From the IMG/VR virus record IMGVR_UViG_3300035670_012065, positions 1-64,000 of that record: DNA of 64,000 nt; one strand, given 5' to 3'. The notes under the pieces are model-generated. The model was not told the DNA's origin, did not search any database, and saw nothing but the letters and a program-made list of their open reading frames with translations. Of the stretch, positions 29,201 through 36,293 are shown one piece after another; position 1 is the stretch's first letter, and every line of letters starts with the position of its first letter. Position numbers and translations under genes: made by a program. This DNA is from a virus.

Positions 29201-31188
29201 ATATTCAGTCTGATCAAATTAAATATATAGGTAAGTCAAAAGCATTTGCCTACAACATAAAAGATATTAACATTTTTATCGATAAAACCAATAACTATAT
29301 CATTAATAATCCATCAGATGAATTGATAGATATTATAAATAAAGAATTGATATATAATAATATTACTAATAATAGTTATCATTTTATCTATGTAAAAAAT
29401 AATAATTTCAAAGAAAATAGTATTATTTCTAATGATTTTGGTTTTGTTAGCATAGAAGATGATTATGAGATTAAAAATCCAATTCAAGCAATAGATAATA
29501 ATGGAAATATAATATCTGATGAAATATTTTTAAATTTAATTACTAAATTAAATAAGTTAGAAGATTTATCAAAAAATGAATTTCTGGAAAGTATGGTAGG
29601 AAAAGAAAGAGATACGAATAGTATAATTTTATCGTATAATTTAAATTATTTATTTCAACATTATGAATCTTTAACAGAATATAACCAAGCTAAACAAAGA
29701 ACAGAATTCGCATTAAGGGTTTTGTATAAAGAGCGTGATGATATATTGGAACTGCTAGGAAGAATTAGTTCTTATCAAACGGCTATTATAACTTTATTAG
29801 ATGATAGTTCTGTTGGTGGTAAGATATTATCAGAAAATAATGAAAAAATTATTATAGACAATAATGGGGAAAAGAGAAATTTAGATAAAACTAATATTAA
29901 AAACATTGTAAGAAATTTTAATAGAAATTTAGATCTAAATTACATTAGACCAAAAGAAAAAGCTATTGTTGGTATTAAAACAGGAAATGATAGTGTTTTT
30001 GCATGGCTGTCATCGTCTTCGGTATATGATATATCCTATGAAGAAAATAACGATGACTATTGGATTAATTTAGATCCGAATCAAGCATGTAGTATAGCAG
30101 AAGAATTAAGACCAAAGGTTTTAAAAGAAATTAGCTATATTTGTAGACCACTAAATTATCAGCAAACTATTTTTGGTACTCCATTTTTATCCGAAAATAA
30201 TATTTGTGCAAGAAAACGTGGTGGTTCATTAAATACACAGGATCCGGTTATGGACGGGGTAGGATTTACAACATCCTCGATAAGACTACGTGGCGAATTA
30301 TATGAAATGTATACATATACTATGAATCCAAATGACGTGGATAGCCAAAAGACAGATATAGAAAATAAAGCGAGGGCCGCTAATCTTGCCATAAAATGGG
30401 ATACTAAAAATATTAGAAGAGATTACCATATTAATGGAGAAAATAGTTTCGATTATTATAACAACCAAGAAGTTTTGGTAGCTGTTATAGAAACATACGA
30501 AATACTATTAGCTCCTCACGAAATAACAGATGGTAAAATTAATGTTTCTAATAGAATGGACGCAGATGTCTCTACTATAGGAACAGGAGAAAATGCCACC
30601 GTTCCATCATTATTAGAGGGATATAATTCTGCTAGACGTCCATCAGATTCTCCAGACGGTTTTGGATTATTAGATGGTATACAAGGAGGATTCTATTACG
30701 ATAATAGAACAGAACAATCTGTTAAAATATACAATGTTTGTAATCTTGATGAAATCAATACTTTACAGGTTAAAATTAGAAAAATACCAAGACAATTAAG
30801 AGGTATCGATTTATTATCTTCTATATATAGATATGGTGCAACAATACCTTTTTCTCCATTTCCAAGAAGAACAAATGCTGATCCATTGAACCCAGAAGCT
30901 CCGGCAGGCGCAGGAATTTTTGGTTCATCAAAATTTCAGCCTCATTTTCCAATAGTTAATAATAATTTTTATTATTGGAAATGCATGGAACTAAATGGGG
31001 CTGGCGATAGATTAATTGAATCTACCACCCCATTATTTTTTCAACTAATGAATGAAATGATGTATAGAACCTTTTATGGTTCGGTTGACAAGATAGAAAA
31101 TAAATATGATCAACTTGTTAGTCAATTTTTATGGGAACTTATTCCTTATGAGTATTTTACCAAGCCTCCGCCAGAACCTCAACAATAG
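23236..31188 (+). CDS. Giant virion protein (2650 aa) with PKD/Ig-like domain and Ala/Gly-rich hydrophobic segment
   Basis: This is the largest gene of the window, starting inside the stop codon of the 1995-residue gene. Residues about 575-675 look like a PKD/Ig-type domain: CSWEQVSGPPLKF, then VYVVPSIPGRYQIKCTMS and FTKIKTFYVVYG. Residues about 1575-1625 are strikingly Ala/Gly-rich and hydrophobic (AMAQAAGMVAAGGLAGVGPG and following GAAGAAAGYAA), followed by a charged helix (FNDARQQRFEQAV). A membrane-inserting or pore-lining role is possible. The rest is Asn/Ser/Tyr-rich beta-like sequence with several conserved Trp/Cys spots. It probably forms a tail-tip, baseplate-wedge or long-fibre component. 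No known family is recognised along its length. Confidence 0.55.
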   Translation: MNNCTIYNKSFLDDLIDIKNSINNASILETKLSELISASPHEDNIWTPLILDSSLSNINKKLVLDNGTATGYNNLPSILGIQDFLTINNPTFNFWNVTNGVMVTDWILNNPNSSYIPIFGLLCWFKKITPTQNYRLISTIPNNSRVLLSGTSRVFIKIDNDILYEINDSNKNSARFTTSSINFAFNENNSNNNYVKISDLGNNPQFIVANTFLTENRGLDATNLTENIYSEIAIGENRYLLWVPNGDVYTYYLNLDERFKQNNVVAPRSFVSSALYQNYNAIYHQLNIDNIKTFNRRSTHIARCYKNLAKYLASSPYIDEFSISRFSDDDVKNFVNAFISTNGDKNNTLSCLNNISIYLKNTIFENDISNINNNIIYSYNSLKQKIVQKYGSKLSLSGNASITTKNNLSNGANIVVGQIGEYYVGLDTVDTTISCNQTIGVGSLEVKTNFTNSSSMVELLSPIPPGIDPQFLGENKIYLYNGYKAVISKDNNNFVNLVMEKTTNNPELPEFNDASLINNSDNVIFKYVQFTSRSRGSLGRDPFITDFIKFNVVLDDFKLNTYRGSEDAFNPFSVIAKEEILCSWEQVSGPPLKFININLFYQSPNQGPIVKIGPENRDKFKILDTSNTEIAFSKLSGPTEVYVVPSIPGRYQIKCTMSTPFGAFTKIKTFYVVYGQDFLIAKSGSMIPSYAYEEYSNVGYGSFNTGVDRSDSVTPNAEDVEYIRTRESNPIYLNNDNLRVNVPYLRKIALNANGLFWPINTNLYVKPVRSRPFLLNNNSIYQFPFRTRGSSAPSLLSINYSLNNLTYKLDRIILEKTRVPNDPSCYNCLSFYNPQLYGSNGRWYRKKSVSIESFDVESAVYFQQSFRLPDISTDYSPPIKPYGGYGTKIINDVGVIFPDHSAPGEIFPYITGQPLDYKSDNPTSDPPFYTDDSRKFCFEQLLPQPTNNYLTFEKGVFHPYSGWIQNNSPLYSDVKNLSSVLKFNPGARDSFSFNGPSIENLTNDSYIYDSNITYIIPKNYKSTIDLSISVGAQWIQWGKNCSETRRPGQRLGSPPDWKWRNQIHREITDQLTMNIGEYTNHGYRILEGGRPKWIEFNNQQNFLPVMDEFGVDNDENQNKFSYRFPTSGPHYPIDAIPSFVTEYWDRLSQQPADDQPGANFGDINYAGLDDPDPSQTWVGIKNPRVLGFNIKDLEVKLNFLNYINTKDLSISFESIPAPDEQLRISPFGRRPLDTPIQPQISFIDQTIPYDIFSRNFNENIFINNGGLSSYLRELNRMNTRYLNGETNVSAPLRLYLLNQEYIQNHSVNLSLKFSDNADKNTVFCDQKFSRDSYFLNGIDIKFTNDRRSYESQQIIHNNESIRPSTSPNNHSDRESYLYNKIATKNKLNIINNTFSKYKGKTLFNSTPPCVSENSPTTESPNNDGVSTFSCNITLYDEHDDMLFNDNTIDSQMFTNAYDFDGKINTSQFVNSLCSWELILHISDTTKPTATNLSSLHSYGNNEALSLIDYGRPPSYPGYSFIANLRNYKHLLPFVNINAPNIFFQDYSLCESSITKNVGKSSKSYNLEYPSLAVIQILGAMAQAAGMVAAGGLAGVGPGLALGAAGAAAGYAAIVGFFNDARQQRFEQAVANEAYHQEYGGYPFGSPEKILINFSKDNVFWYKAEASIFKYQHTPVLKYKQYNYIRLNKNSFPLLSRFTFDIVKNIEELIDESYVQNLSIKCSKYNLLNGPQNINNVSYYKDSLVRVSFEQDTDEPCPDGLYIVNEVDNQWIPVSGDPLSVYKNTEYILQNHVMYYDTISTDNSIFKNFDQYSSLNKIIILDNDIPYNIFDINEQVIISGENIESTATVLGKALIYKDKKPYSILKLDTDMSDIDLISPDNNVVVMFDLSSSSDITNNPINMYGFEKESINTQIIPEIFSTTNSVGSYGDGSQNLDKKLLSVAPSYNNLSKLYNTFNNKLNDKFKYNNMVFSTNDSHIDYVRPGTLLRSDIQSDQIKYIGKSKAFAYNIKDINIFIDKTNNYIINNPSDELIDIINKELIYNNITNNSYHFIYVKNNNFKENSIISNDFGFVSIEDDYEIKNPIQAIDNNGNIISDEIFLNLITKLNKLEDLSKNEFLESMVGKERDTNSIILSYNLNYLFQHYESLTEYNQAKQRTEFALRVLYKERDDILELLGRISSYQTAIITLLDDSSVGGKILSENNEKIIIDNNGEKRNLDKTNIKNIVRNFNRNLDLNYIRPKEKAIVGIKTGNDSVFAWLSSSSVYDISYEENNDDYWINLDPNQACSIAEELRPKVLKEISYICRPLNYQQTIFGTPFLSENNICARKRGGSLNTQDPVMDGVGFTTSSIRLRGELYEMYTYTMNPNDVDSQKTDIENKARAANLAIKWDTKNIRRDYHINGENSFDYYNNQEVLVAVIETYEILLAPHEITDGKINVSNRMDADVSTIGTGENATVPSLLEGYNSARRPSDSPDGFGLLDGIQGGFYYDNRTEQSVKIYNVCNLDEINTLQVKIRKIPRQLRGIDLLSSIYRYGATIPFSPFPRRTNADPLNPEAPAGAGIFGSSKFQPHFPIVNNNFYYWKCMELNGAGDRLIESTTPLFFQLMNEMMYRTFYGSVDKIENKYDQLVSQFLWELIPYEYFTKPPPEPQQ

Positions 31189-31197
31189 TGTGTTCTT

Positions 31198-31560
31198 ATG
31201 TTTTGCGAATTTATTCAACAGTCCAATGCTTCTTATAAATGTAATAAGTGTGGGATAGAAATATCTACTAATGATGATCAACCACCAATTTTTCCTTGTA
31301 GAATAACTAATCTATCCTCGAAAGAGCCTGATTTAGCAACAAAAGTAAAAAACTTTTCCGGTAGTTTTTTCAATCACGCTAAAAATAATTTTAAACTAGC
31401 ATCTGATAGCACCATAGAAAAAAGATTTAAGATTTGTGAATCTTGTGATTCTTTTAGGGGAGGTTCTTGTTTAGAGTGTGGATGTCCTATAGTACGAACC
31501 AGAAACTATATTAGCAAATTAAGCTGGGATAGTGAAAAATGCCCATTAAATAAATGGTAA
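31198..31560 (+). CDS. Small cysteine-rich zinc-binding protein
   Basis: 120 residues, last gene of the plus-strand module. The N-terminus has a CxxC knuckle (YKCNKCGIEIS) with a following Cys (FPCR). The C-terminus has CESCDSFRGGSCLECGCPI and a final CPLNKW, a pattern seen in small proteins of tail modules in large phages. About ten cysteines suggest two zinc sites. The function is unknown. It could be a virion or chaperone component, judged from its place after the giant structural genes. Confidence 0.55.
   Translation: MFCEFIQQSNASYKCNKCGIEISTNDDQPPIFPCRITNLSSKEPDLATKVKNFSGSFFNHAKNNFKLASDSTIEKRFKICESCDSFRGGSCLECGCPIVRTRNYISKLSWDSEKCPLNKW
31543..31557. terminator. Possible weak bidirectional terminator at the convergent junction
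   Basis: CCATT-AAATA-AATGG forms a 5-bp stem with a 5-base loop. On the plus strand it is followed by a T-rich stretch (TAATTTATTCTTT). On the minus strand it is followed by GC and then a run of five T. It sits inside the last codons of the plus-strand gene, exactly where two opposing transcription units meet with one base between their stop codons. The stem is short and half AT, so this is tentative. Confidence 0.3.
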
Positions 31561-31561
31561 T

Positions 31562-31885
31562 TTATTCTTTATCTTTAACCCACTTATGCCATCCGTTATG
31601 AGGTAGATAATTTCCATTATCGTCTTTACGTTTTGGAAATAGAGTACCTCCTTTTTTATGTTGACCAAATGTTAAAATGGCTCCACAGTCGGAACACCTT
31701 AATTCATAATAATCATTTCCATCAACGCTTCTAACAATAAATTTAATATTAGTTTTATTACACATACCACATTTTGCTTCGCCAAAAATTTCTTGAATTA
31801 ATGCTAGTTCTTTAAAAATTTCTTTTTGTCCACTAGCTTCCAATTCGAATTGTAATTTTTCATTGGCTTTGTATAAAACTTTCAT
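31562..31885 (-). CDS. Zinc-ribbon protein, possibly recombination-associated
   Basis: 107 residues. A zinc ribbon is formed by CGMCNK (residues about 43-48) and CSDCGA (about 68-73). The C-terminal part has GGTLFPKR, then NGWHKWVKD. The helical N-terminus (residues 1-40) may pair or bind a partner. It ends one base from the stop of the convergent plus-strand gene and is preceded by the possible annealing protein only three bases away, so the two are probably co-expressed. The function is not established. Confidence 0.5.
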   Translation of the reverse strand: MKVLYKANEKLQFELEASGQKEIFKELALIQEIFGEAKCGMCNKTNIKFIVRSVDGNDYYELRCSDCGAILTFGQHKKGGTLFPKRKDDNGNYLPHNGWHKWVKDKE

Positions 31886-31888
31886 AAA

Positions 31889-32617
31889 TTATTTCCATTC
31901 GTTAGAGTAGCCTTTAATATTATCAGAAATACTATCCATATTTTGTTGATATTTGGATAACATTCTTATAATGTCTACTGCGCTTTCATGTGTCAAGCTA
32001 TAAATATTATCTATTTTTATATTATTTTCTTCTAGTAGTTTAATAACATTAATATTAAGTCTTTGAGCAAGAACATCTATGAAGTTGATTTGTTGATTGC
32101 TTATTTTATTAACACTATTATTATCCGGGTGATCTTCTATTTCTTTTGCTATTTCTTCTGCGGCAACAACTTTTCTTAATCTTAGGGCTCTTCTTAATGC
32201 TCTTCCTTCTGCTCTGGTTTCTGCAACTGCGACCGGATGGTTTCGATATACCTTGTCGCAGTTTCCCCAGTAAACGTCCGCAGAGCCATCTACGGTGATC
32301 ATATTAATATCATGGGTGTCAGGAGAGTCTGGGTTTAAACAGTATGTTAGGGAGTGAACAACGGTGGCTCTTTTCTCATTATTTGGATCAGGAGTTTGAA
32401 CAACACTAGATGTTGATGATATTAGCCTACAGTTTAGTACTGTTTCGAAAATTCTTCTAAGTCCATCTGTTGTTGGGTTGTCGCTTATTTTTTCATCTTC
32501 ACTTAGCAGGCCCAAAACATAATCGGTCCATTCTAAATCAGAAATTTTAGGAATTTTTTTATCAACAATTTCTATAGTATTTTCATTAGAAGCATCAACT
32601 TTATCTTTTTTAGCCAT
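31889..32617 (-). CDS. Possible phage recombination/ssDNA-annealing-type protein
   Basis: 242 residues. The core (about 80-150) contains VHSLTYCLNP, DGSADVYWGN, then PVAVAETRAEGRALRRALRL. Helices of the type AxTRAxGRALRxAL occur in Rad52/Sak-like and other phage DNA-annealing proteins. The C-terminal part (NKISNQQINFIDVLAQRLNI onward, ending in a helix with DIIRMLSKYQ) matches the accessory tail found on several phage recombination proteins. Assignment by eye is tentative. It could instead be an unrelated conserved phage protein. It overlaps the upstream homing endonuclease by eight bases. Confidence 0.4.
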   Translation of the reverse strand: MAKKDKVDASNENTIEIVDKKIPKISDLEWTDYVLGLLSEDEKISDNPTTDGLRRIFETVLNCRLISSTSSVVQTPDPNNEKRATVVHSLTYCLNPDSPDTHDINMITVDGSADVYWGNCDKVYRNHPVAVAETRAEGRALRRALRLRKVVAAEEIAKEIEDHPDNNSVNKISNQQINFIDVLAQRLNINVIKLLEENNIKIDNIYSLTHESAVDIIRMLSKYQQNMDSISDNIKGYSNEWK

Positions 32618-33422
32618 TAGAATCCCTTATTGTAAATGTTTGTTGTCCAGCTAATAGGTTATTATTTTGTGTTCTTATAATGTCGATAAGCTCATTATAT
32701 ACCAACGAAGCTCTACTCTCAGAAAAATCTTTGGTTTGTATTATTCTTATCAAATTCCACCCTTTTCCAAGAATCAAACCCTCTTTTTTGGAATCATATT
32801 TTTTATTTCTGTTCAAAGAATCTTCACCCCATACTGGGGCCCAATGAGAAGGTCCATCCACCTCTATAGCTAAATTGATAGTAGGCACGAACAGATCAAT
32901 CTGCAACTTGGTATTGAGTAAGGTTTGTTCCTTGTGGAACTCTACTTTGAATCCATCTGATAATAGTTTTTTTTGTAGGTATTTTTCTAATTTTGATCCA
33001 ACTTTACTAGATTGTCTAACGGCCGTATTGGCGGATTTTAGTATATTTTGTTTGATATTATCGTCTAAATTTTCCCAATTTTGTTTGGCTTTTAGTTTTC
33101 TTTTGTTTATTTCATCGTCACCCAAATTCTCCCAAGAGTTAAGAACAGAAAGCCCTATTTTTTGTTTAGTATTTTCTGATCTTTCTTTGCCCTTGGTTGG
33201 ATGAGAATGCTTACCTGTTTTTAAAGCATTTTTTTGAGCTTCGCTTTTATCTCTAATTTTAATGTTATATTTTTTAGCATCTCTGCGTATTCTGTTGGCA
33301 TAAGTATCATACAAAGACGCTATATCCGCAAAACTTTTGCCTTGTGTTGAATAAAGATCAATTATAAGATTTTTTTTGTCTTGCTCAGACAACAGGTTGT
33401 AGGATGTGTTGTATTTTTTCAT
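32610..33422 (-). CDS. Homing endonuclease, Vsr-like (EDxHD-type) with NUMOD3-like DNA-binding segments
   Basis: 270 residues. Residues about 10-50 look like a helix-turn-helix (GKSFADIASLYDTYANRIRR). Residues about 65-125 hold NUMOD3-like modules (GKERSENTKQKIGLS, then two WENL repeats). Residues about 140-245 form a Vsr/DUF559-like nuclease: GSKLEKYLQKKL supplies a Glu, LQIDLFVPTINLAIEVDGPSHW supplies Asp, Glu and Asp-x-x-x-His, and GWNLIRI ends the core. Such proteins cut a target site and drive their own spread. Here it lies free-standing between the possible annealing gene and the sugar cassette, overlapping both neighbours (8 and 38 bases), an odd degree of integration for a mobile gene. 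Confidence 0.7.
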   Translation of the reverse strand: MKKYNTSYNLLSEQDKKNLIIDLYSTQGKSFADIASLYDTYANRIRRDAKKYNIKIRDKSEAQKNALKTGKHSHPTKGKERSENTKQKIGLSVLNSWENLGDDEINKRKLKAKQNWENLDDNIKQNILKSANTAVRQSSKVGSKLEKYLQKKLLSDGFKVEFHKEQTLLNTKLQIDLFVPTINLAIEVDGPSHWAPVWGEDSLNRNKKYDSKKEGLILGKGWNLIRIIQTKDFSESRASLVYNELIDIIRTQNNNLLAGQQTFTIRDSNG

Positions 33423-33852
33423 GATTAAAATTTTCCATTATATCTAAAGGTTTTTTCCAGCATAAATTATATACATCATATAAATACTCGCTTGAAGTTA
33501 CAAAATCTGTATCTAGATAAAGCTTAGTCCATTCATTATAATGGTTATTTCTATTTTTTATCCAAGGTATATCGTTAACATAAAGTATTCTTTTACTAAG
33601 ATTTGTAAAATTTTTACTAAAAATTAATCCTGTAATATCAAATAACCAAAGATCACCATTAAAAAATTTAGCATGATTGATATGTAATATTGGTATGTTG
33701 TAGGTATTGATTTTATCACAATTATTGGTAAAAATTACAATATCACTATAGTAATTTGCTTTAATTAATTTAGATATGGTATATAAAATAATCTCATAAG
33801 CTTCACTATTATCAATATTAAACAATAAAAACCCAACGCTATTTTTTAGCAT
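33385..33852 (-). CDS. Unknown protein of the sugar-transfer cassette, possible glycosyltransferase fragment
   Basis: 155 residues. It starts with a hydrophobic strand (NSVGFLLFNIDN). It contains a DIVIFTNNCD strand-loop and NGDLWLFDITGLIF, then RILYVNDIPW, resembling Rossmann-type strands of a GT-B or GT-A domain without a complete fold. It is shorter than any usual glycosyltransferase. It overlaps both neighbours (14 and 38 bases) and is AT-rich like the rest of the cassette. No catalytic residue is assigned. Confidence 0.4.
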   Translation of the reverse strand: MLKNSVGFLLFNIDNSEAYEIILYTISKLIKANYYSDIVIFTNNCDKINTYNIPILHINHAKFFNGDLWLFDITGLIFSKNFTNLSKRILYVNDIPWIKNRNNHYNEWTKLYLDTDFVTSSEYLYDVYNLCWKKPLDIMENFNHEKIQHILQPVV

Positions 33853-34513
33853 TTAATAGTACCTTTAAAAAGTTGGAATATGACTGAAAACTTTTTTTGT
33901 GTTTGTATCTAGATGGACATAATGACTCTAGATCTTCGATAGTTAAAACATCACAACCACAAGCCCAGGCTTCTGCCACATAATCTTCATCCAATGCTAG
34001 ATAGTATCGACTATTTTGTAGTAATACAGCTTTGTCATTTTCATATAATAAACCAAGATTTTGCGGATGTATAATATTTTGATTATTAAATAATTTTATA
34101 GGTAATTTAGAATTTGGGTATAAATATGAATTTAATAAAGGTGGTAAAATTTCTATTTTATCTAGGAATGATACTATTAGATTTTCTTTAATATTATTAT
34201 TACTATAGAACAGGTTATTATTCACCAGTGTTGGAATATTAATATTTTTTTTGGAACTACAATTAATTAGTATATTTTTTATTTCGTCGTATACATATAA
34301 ATGCACAGTATCAGAAAACTCATCAATAAATTGTAGCTCTTCGCCTGTTAATAAAGACTTTATAAAAATAGCATGAGTAAATTTATAGGAATAATATATT
34401 TTATATAGTTGATCTTTTGTATCGATAACTAATTGGTCGCAAAAGTTATGTTTAGAGAACTTAATATTGTTAACAAATTTATTATTGATATATTGTACTA
34501 GTAATTTATTCAT
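33839..34513 (-). CDS. Putative GT-B-type glycosyltransferase, C-terminal-domain-like
   Basis: 224 residues. The C-terminal part (about 155-205), with LGLLYENDKAVLLQNS, YYLALDEDYVAEAWACGCDV and LTIED, resembles the nucleotide-sugar-binding domain of GT-B enzymes, where an E-A-x-A-C-G motif holds the donor. The N-terminal half has strand-loop repeats but no clear acceptor-binding motif. Its size is about half a normal GT-B, so it may be reduced or act with a partner from the same cassette. Starts and stops overlap its neighbours by 8-14 bases. Confidence 0.45.
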   Translation of the reverse strand: MNKLLVQYINNKFVNNIKFSKHNFCDQLVIDTKDQLYKIYYSYKFTHAIFIKSLLTGEELQFIDEFSDTVHLYVYDEIKNILINCSSKKNINIPTLVNNNLFYSNNNIKENLIVSFLDKIEILPPLLNSYLYPNSKLPIKLFNNQNIIHPQNLGLLYENDKAVLLQNSRYYLALDEDYVAEAWACGCDVLTIEDLESLCPSRYKHKKSFQSYSNFLKVLLNAKK

Positions 34514-35174
34514 AAAATATTTTTGCTGAATGTAAATCTTTTAAATTTTGTATTTTTGTAATATTTTTTTTATCTATATATATCTTTTCAAAGTATATAT
34601 TTTTTTGTAATAAAAAGTTTATAGTTTCAAACAGGTACATTTGTTCAAATACCTTAGCGTCGTAATTTAGTAATAAGTCTATTGTCTTTTCATTTAAATA
34701 AACTATTTCTGACCATGGCTGGGGCATATCATAAAACAAATATTCTATATTTTCTGTTTCTGAACATCCTATATCAAAATTATTTTTAGTTTTATTTAAC
34801 AAGAATATTTTTGATGATCCTGCTAAATAGGTTTTTGATATTATATTATTTTTTATAAGTATCCCATTATTTATAACTAGTAAAGATTTAGGATTGTTTT
34901 GTTTTATATATGATATTAAATTGCTAGACTGATTTGTTTGCTCATAGTTGTTATTGACTAAAAAATTAATAGTTTTATACCTATTTAGAGTTTTTCGTAT
35001 TTTATCAGCATCAAATCCTATGTTTATAGTAATTTTTGACGGTTTAATTTTTTGTAATTGTGATATTTGATACTCTATGACAGTTAGATTCTTACGCAAA
35101 GGTAGTAGGCATTTGGATCCTACTGATTTCATACCTTTTGTAATTTCTGGACTAATTAATAATATATCAATCAT
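34506..35174 (-). CDS. Nucleotidyltransferase-like protein (sugar-phosphate NTP-transferase fold)
   Basis: 222 residues. The N-terminus (ILLISPEITKGMKSVGSKCL, then PLRKNLTVIEYQISQLQKI) follows the pattern of sugar-nucleotide pyrophosphorylases: a first strand, a glycine-lysine loop, and P-L-x-x-x-x-x-I-E-Y-Q. The usual GxGTRL loop is degenerate (ITKGMKSVGSKC). A second strand-loop (ITINIGFDADKIRKTL) and LLVINNGILI, in place of the D-G-D motif, support the fold but suggest altered or lost chemistry. In family terms it would activate a sugar phosphate for the neighbouring transferases. Confidence 0.55.
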   Translation of the reverse strand: MIDILLISPEITKGMKSVGSKCLLPLRKNLTVIEYQISQLQKIKPSKITINIGFDADKIRKTLNRYKTINFLVNNNYEQTNQSSNLISYIKQNNPKSLLVINNGILIKNNIISKTYLAGSSKIFLLNKTKNNFDIGCSETENIEYLFYDMPQPWSEIVYLNEKTIDLLLNYDAKVFEQMYLFETINFLLQKNIYFEKIYIDKKNITKIQNLKDLHSAKIFYE

Positions 35175-35889
35175 ATGATATTACAAGAGTGTTTTCGTTA
35201 TTTTCTATTTCGTAATTAATTGTGCGTGATAAATTCCAATAATTATTAGTATTAATAAAAACTCCATTAAATTGAGAATTTAGTTTTTTACAGTTATAAT
35301 AATGCGCCGGTTTTTGCACAACGTTTATAAGGTAGTTAATATTTTGAATGCTATCCTCTTCTATCGCATGGTCTAGTCCTGTCTCGTCTAGTATCCACAT
35401 TAAATTACCAATTTTATTTTTATTAGTTTCCAAGGCAATATGCAAAGCTTGGGGTGGGGATATATCTTCTAAAAATTTGTGTATTTTATATGGAATATAA
35501 TCTTCTTTAGACTGTAAAATTTTATGTAAGCTTTCTGCTTTTTCATAACATATTATTGTTATATAATAGGGCAAAATAGATAATTGATTTATTTTTTGAC
35601 AAATTTGTTCGGGGTTGTAGTCTTTTACAATTAAAGATAAAGAATACTGAACAATATTATTTTTCTTTACATACTCTATCATATCCAAATCGCTAAGCTT
35701 ATCTATATTTTCTTGATATTTTACTTTACTAAACCCATATCTACAACTATAATTATTAATCTTAATATAGTCGTTTTCAATCTCTATCGAATGAAAATCT
35801 TTAATAATATTTGGTATATCAAAAACACAAGATTTATTTGATGAAGCTTTTTGTGAGAAATAGCATTTTTCACATAATGTATTTTTCAT
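35167..35889 (-). CDS. Possible GT-A-like glycosyltransferase with N-terminal cysteine motif
   Basis: 240 residues. Residues 5-50 contain CEKC, SC and SC pairs that may bind zinc or iron. From about residue 75 the pattern is GT2-like: a strand (YSLSLIVKD), helix, second strand (YYITIICYEKAE), then SPPQALHIALETNKN and LMWILDETGLD, where GT-A enzymes place the N-x-A-x-x-x-A helix and the D-x-D region. A genuine D-x-D is not seen. It overlaps the methyltransferase-like gene by four bases. It is likely part of glycan assembly, but activity is uncertain. Confidence 0.4.
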   Translation of the reverse strand: MKNTLCEKCYFSQKASSNKSCVFDIPNIIKDFHSIEIENDYIKINNYSCRYGFSKVKYQENIDKLSDLDMIEYVKKNNIVQYSLSLIVKDYNPEQICQKINQLSILPYYITIICYEKAESLHKILQSKEDYIPYKIHKFLEDISPPQALHIALETNKNKIGNLMWILDETGLDHAIEEDSIQNINYLINVVQKPAHYYNCKKLNSQFNGVFINTNNYWNLSRTINYEIENNENTLVISYD

Positions 35890-36293
35890 ATATGTTTTCT
35901 TTCAATAACAAGTTTGATTGTATTGTTGTTGATATCTAGATCTATAATATCAAAAAATTCAAAATCAATCATAGTATAAAGAGACTCTAAAGACACTAAG
36001 CTTTGTTTGTTAGCAAAAAACTTTAAAAAAGATTCATGAGAAATAGAAGAATTTACAAACTGCTGAGCAATACACATAGCATTATTTGCAGCTAATATTA
36101 ATCTACCACCTGGTCGTAATTTTTCTAACAAAGACTTAACCAAAATTATGTGGTCTTTTTCTTTTAAATATTCCAAAACATATAAAGATATTGAATCACA
36201 AGAATAGTTTACTATTGAAGATAAATTATTGACATGAACATGATCCTCATCGTCTATTGAGTTGTCTATTGTAACAACAATATTACGCTTCAT
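35886..36293 (-). CDS. Reduced SAM-methyltransferase-like protein
   Basis: 135 residues. The centre (about 35-75), with SISLYVLEYLKEKDHIILVK and then LEKLRPGGRLILAANN, matches the post-motif region of class I methyltransferases (E-Y/H-L helix, L-x-P-G-G-x-L strand). The AdoMet-binding G-x-G-x-G loop that should precede it is missing; the protein begins directly with a strand (NIVVTIDNS). It could be a non-catalytic remnant or partner. It is embedded in the sugar cassette with 4- and 11-base overlaps, and the reading frame is intact. Confidence 0.5.
   Translation of the reverse strand: MKRNIVVTIDNSIDDEDHVHVNNLSSIVNYSCDSISLYVLEYLKEKDHIILVKSLLEKLRPGGRLILAANNAMCIAQQFVNSSISHESFLKFFANKQSLVSLESLYTMIDFEFFDIIDLDINNNTIKLVIERKHI

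Noticed and set aside
31993-32035. TTGACA followed by a TATA-like box on the minus strand inside the possible annealing gene
   Set aside because: The -10 match is poor and the spacing is off; not claimed as a promoter.
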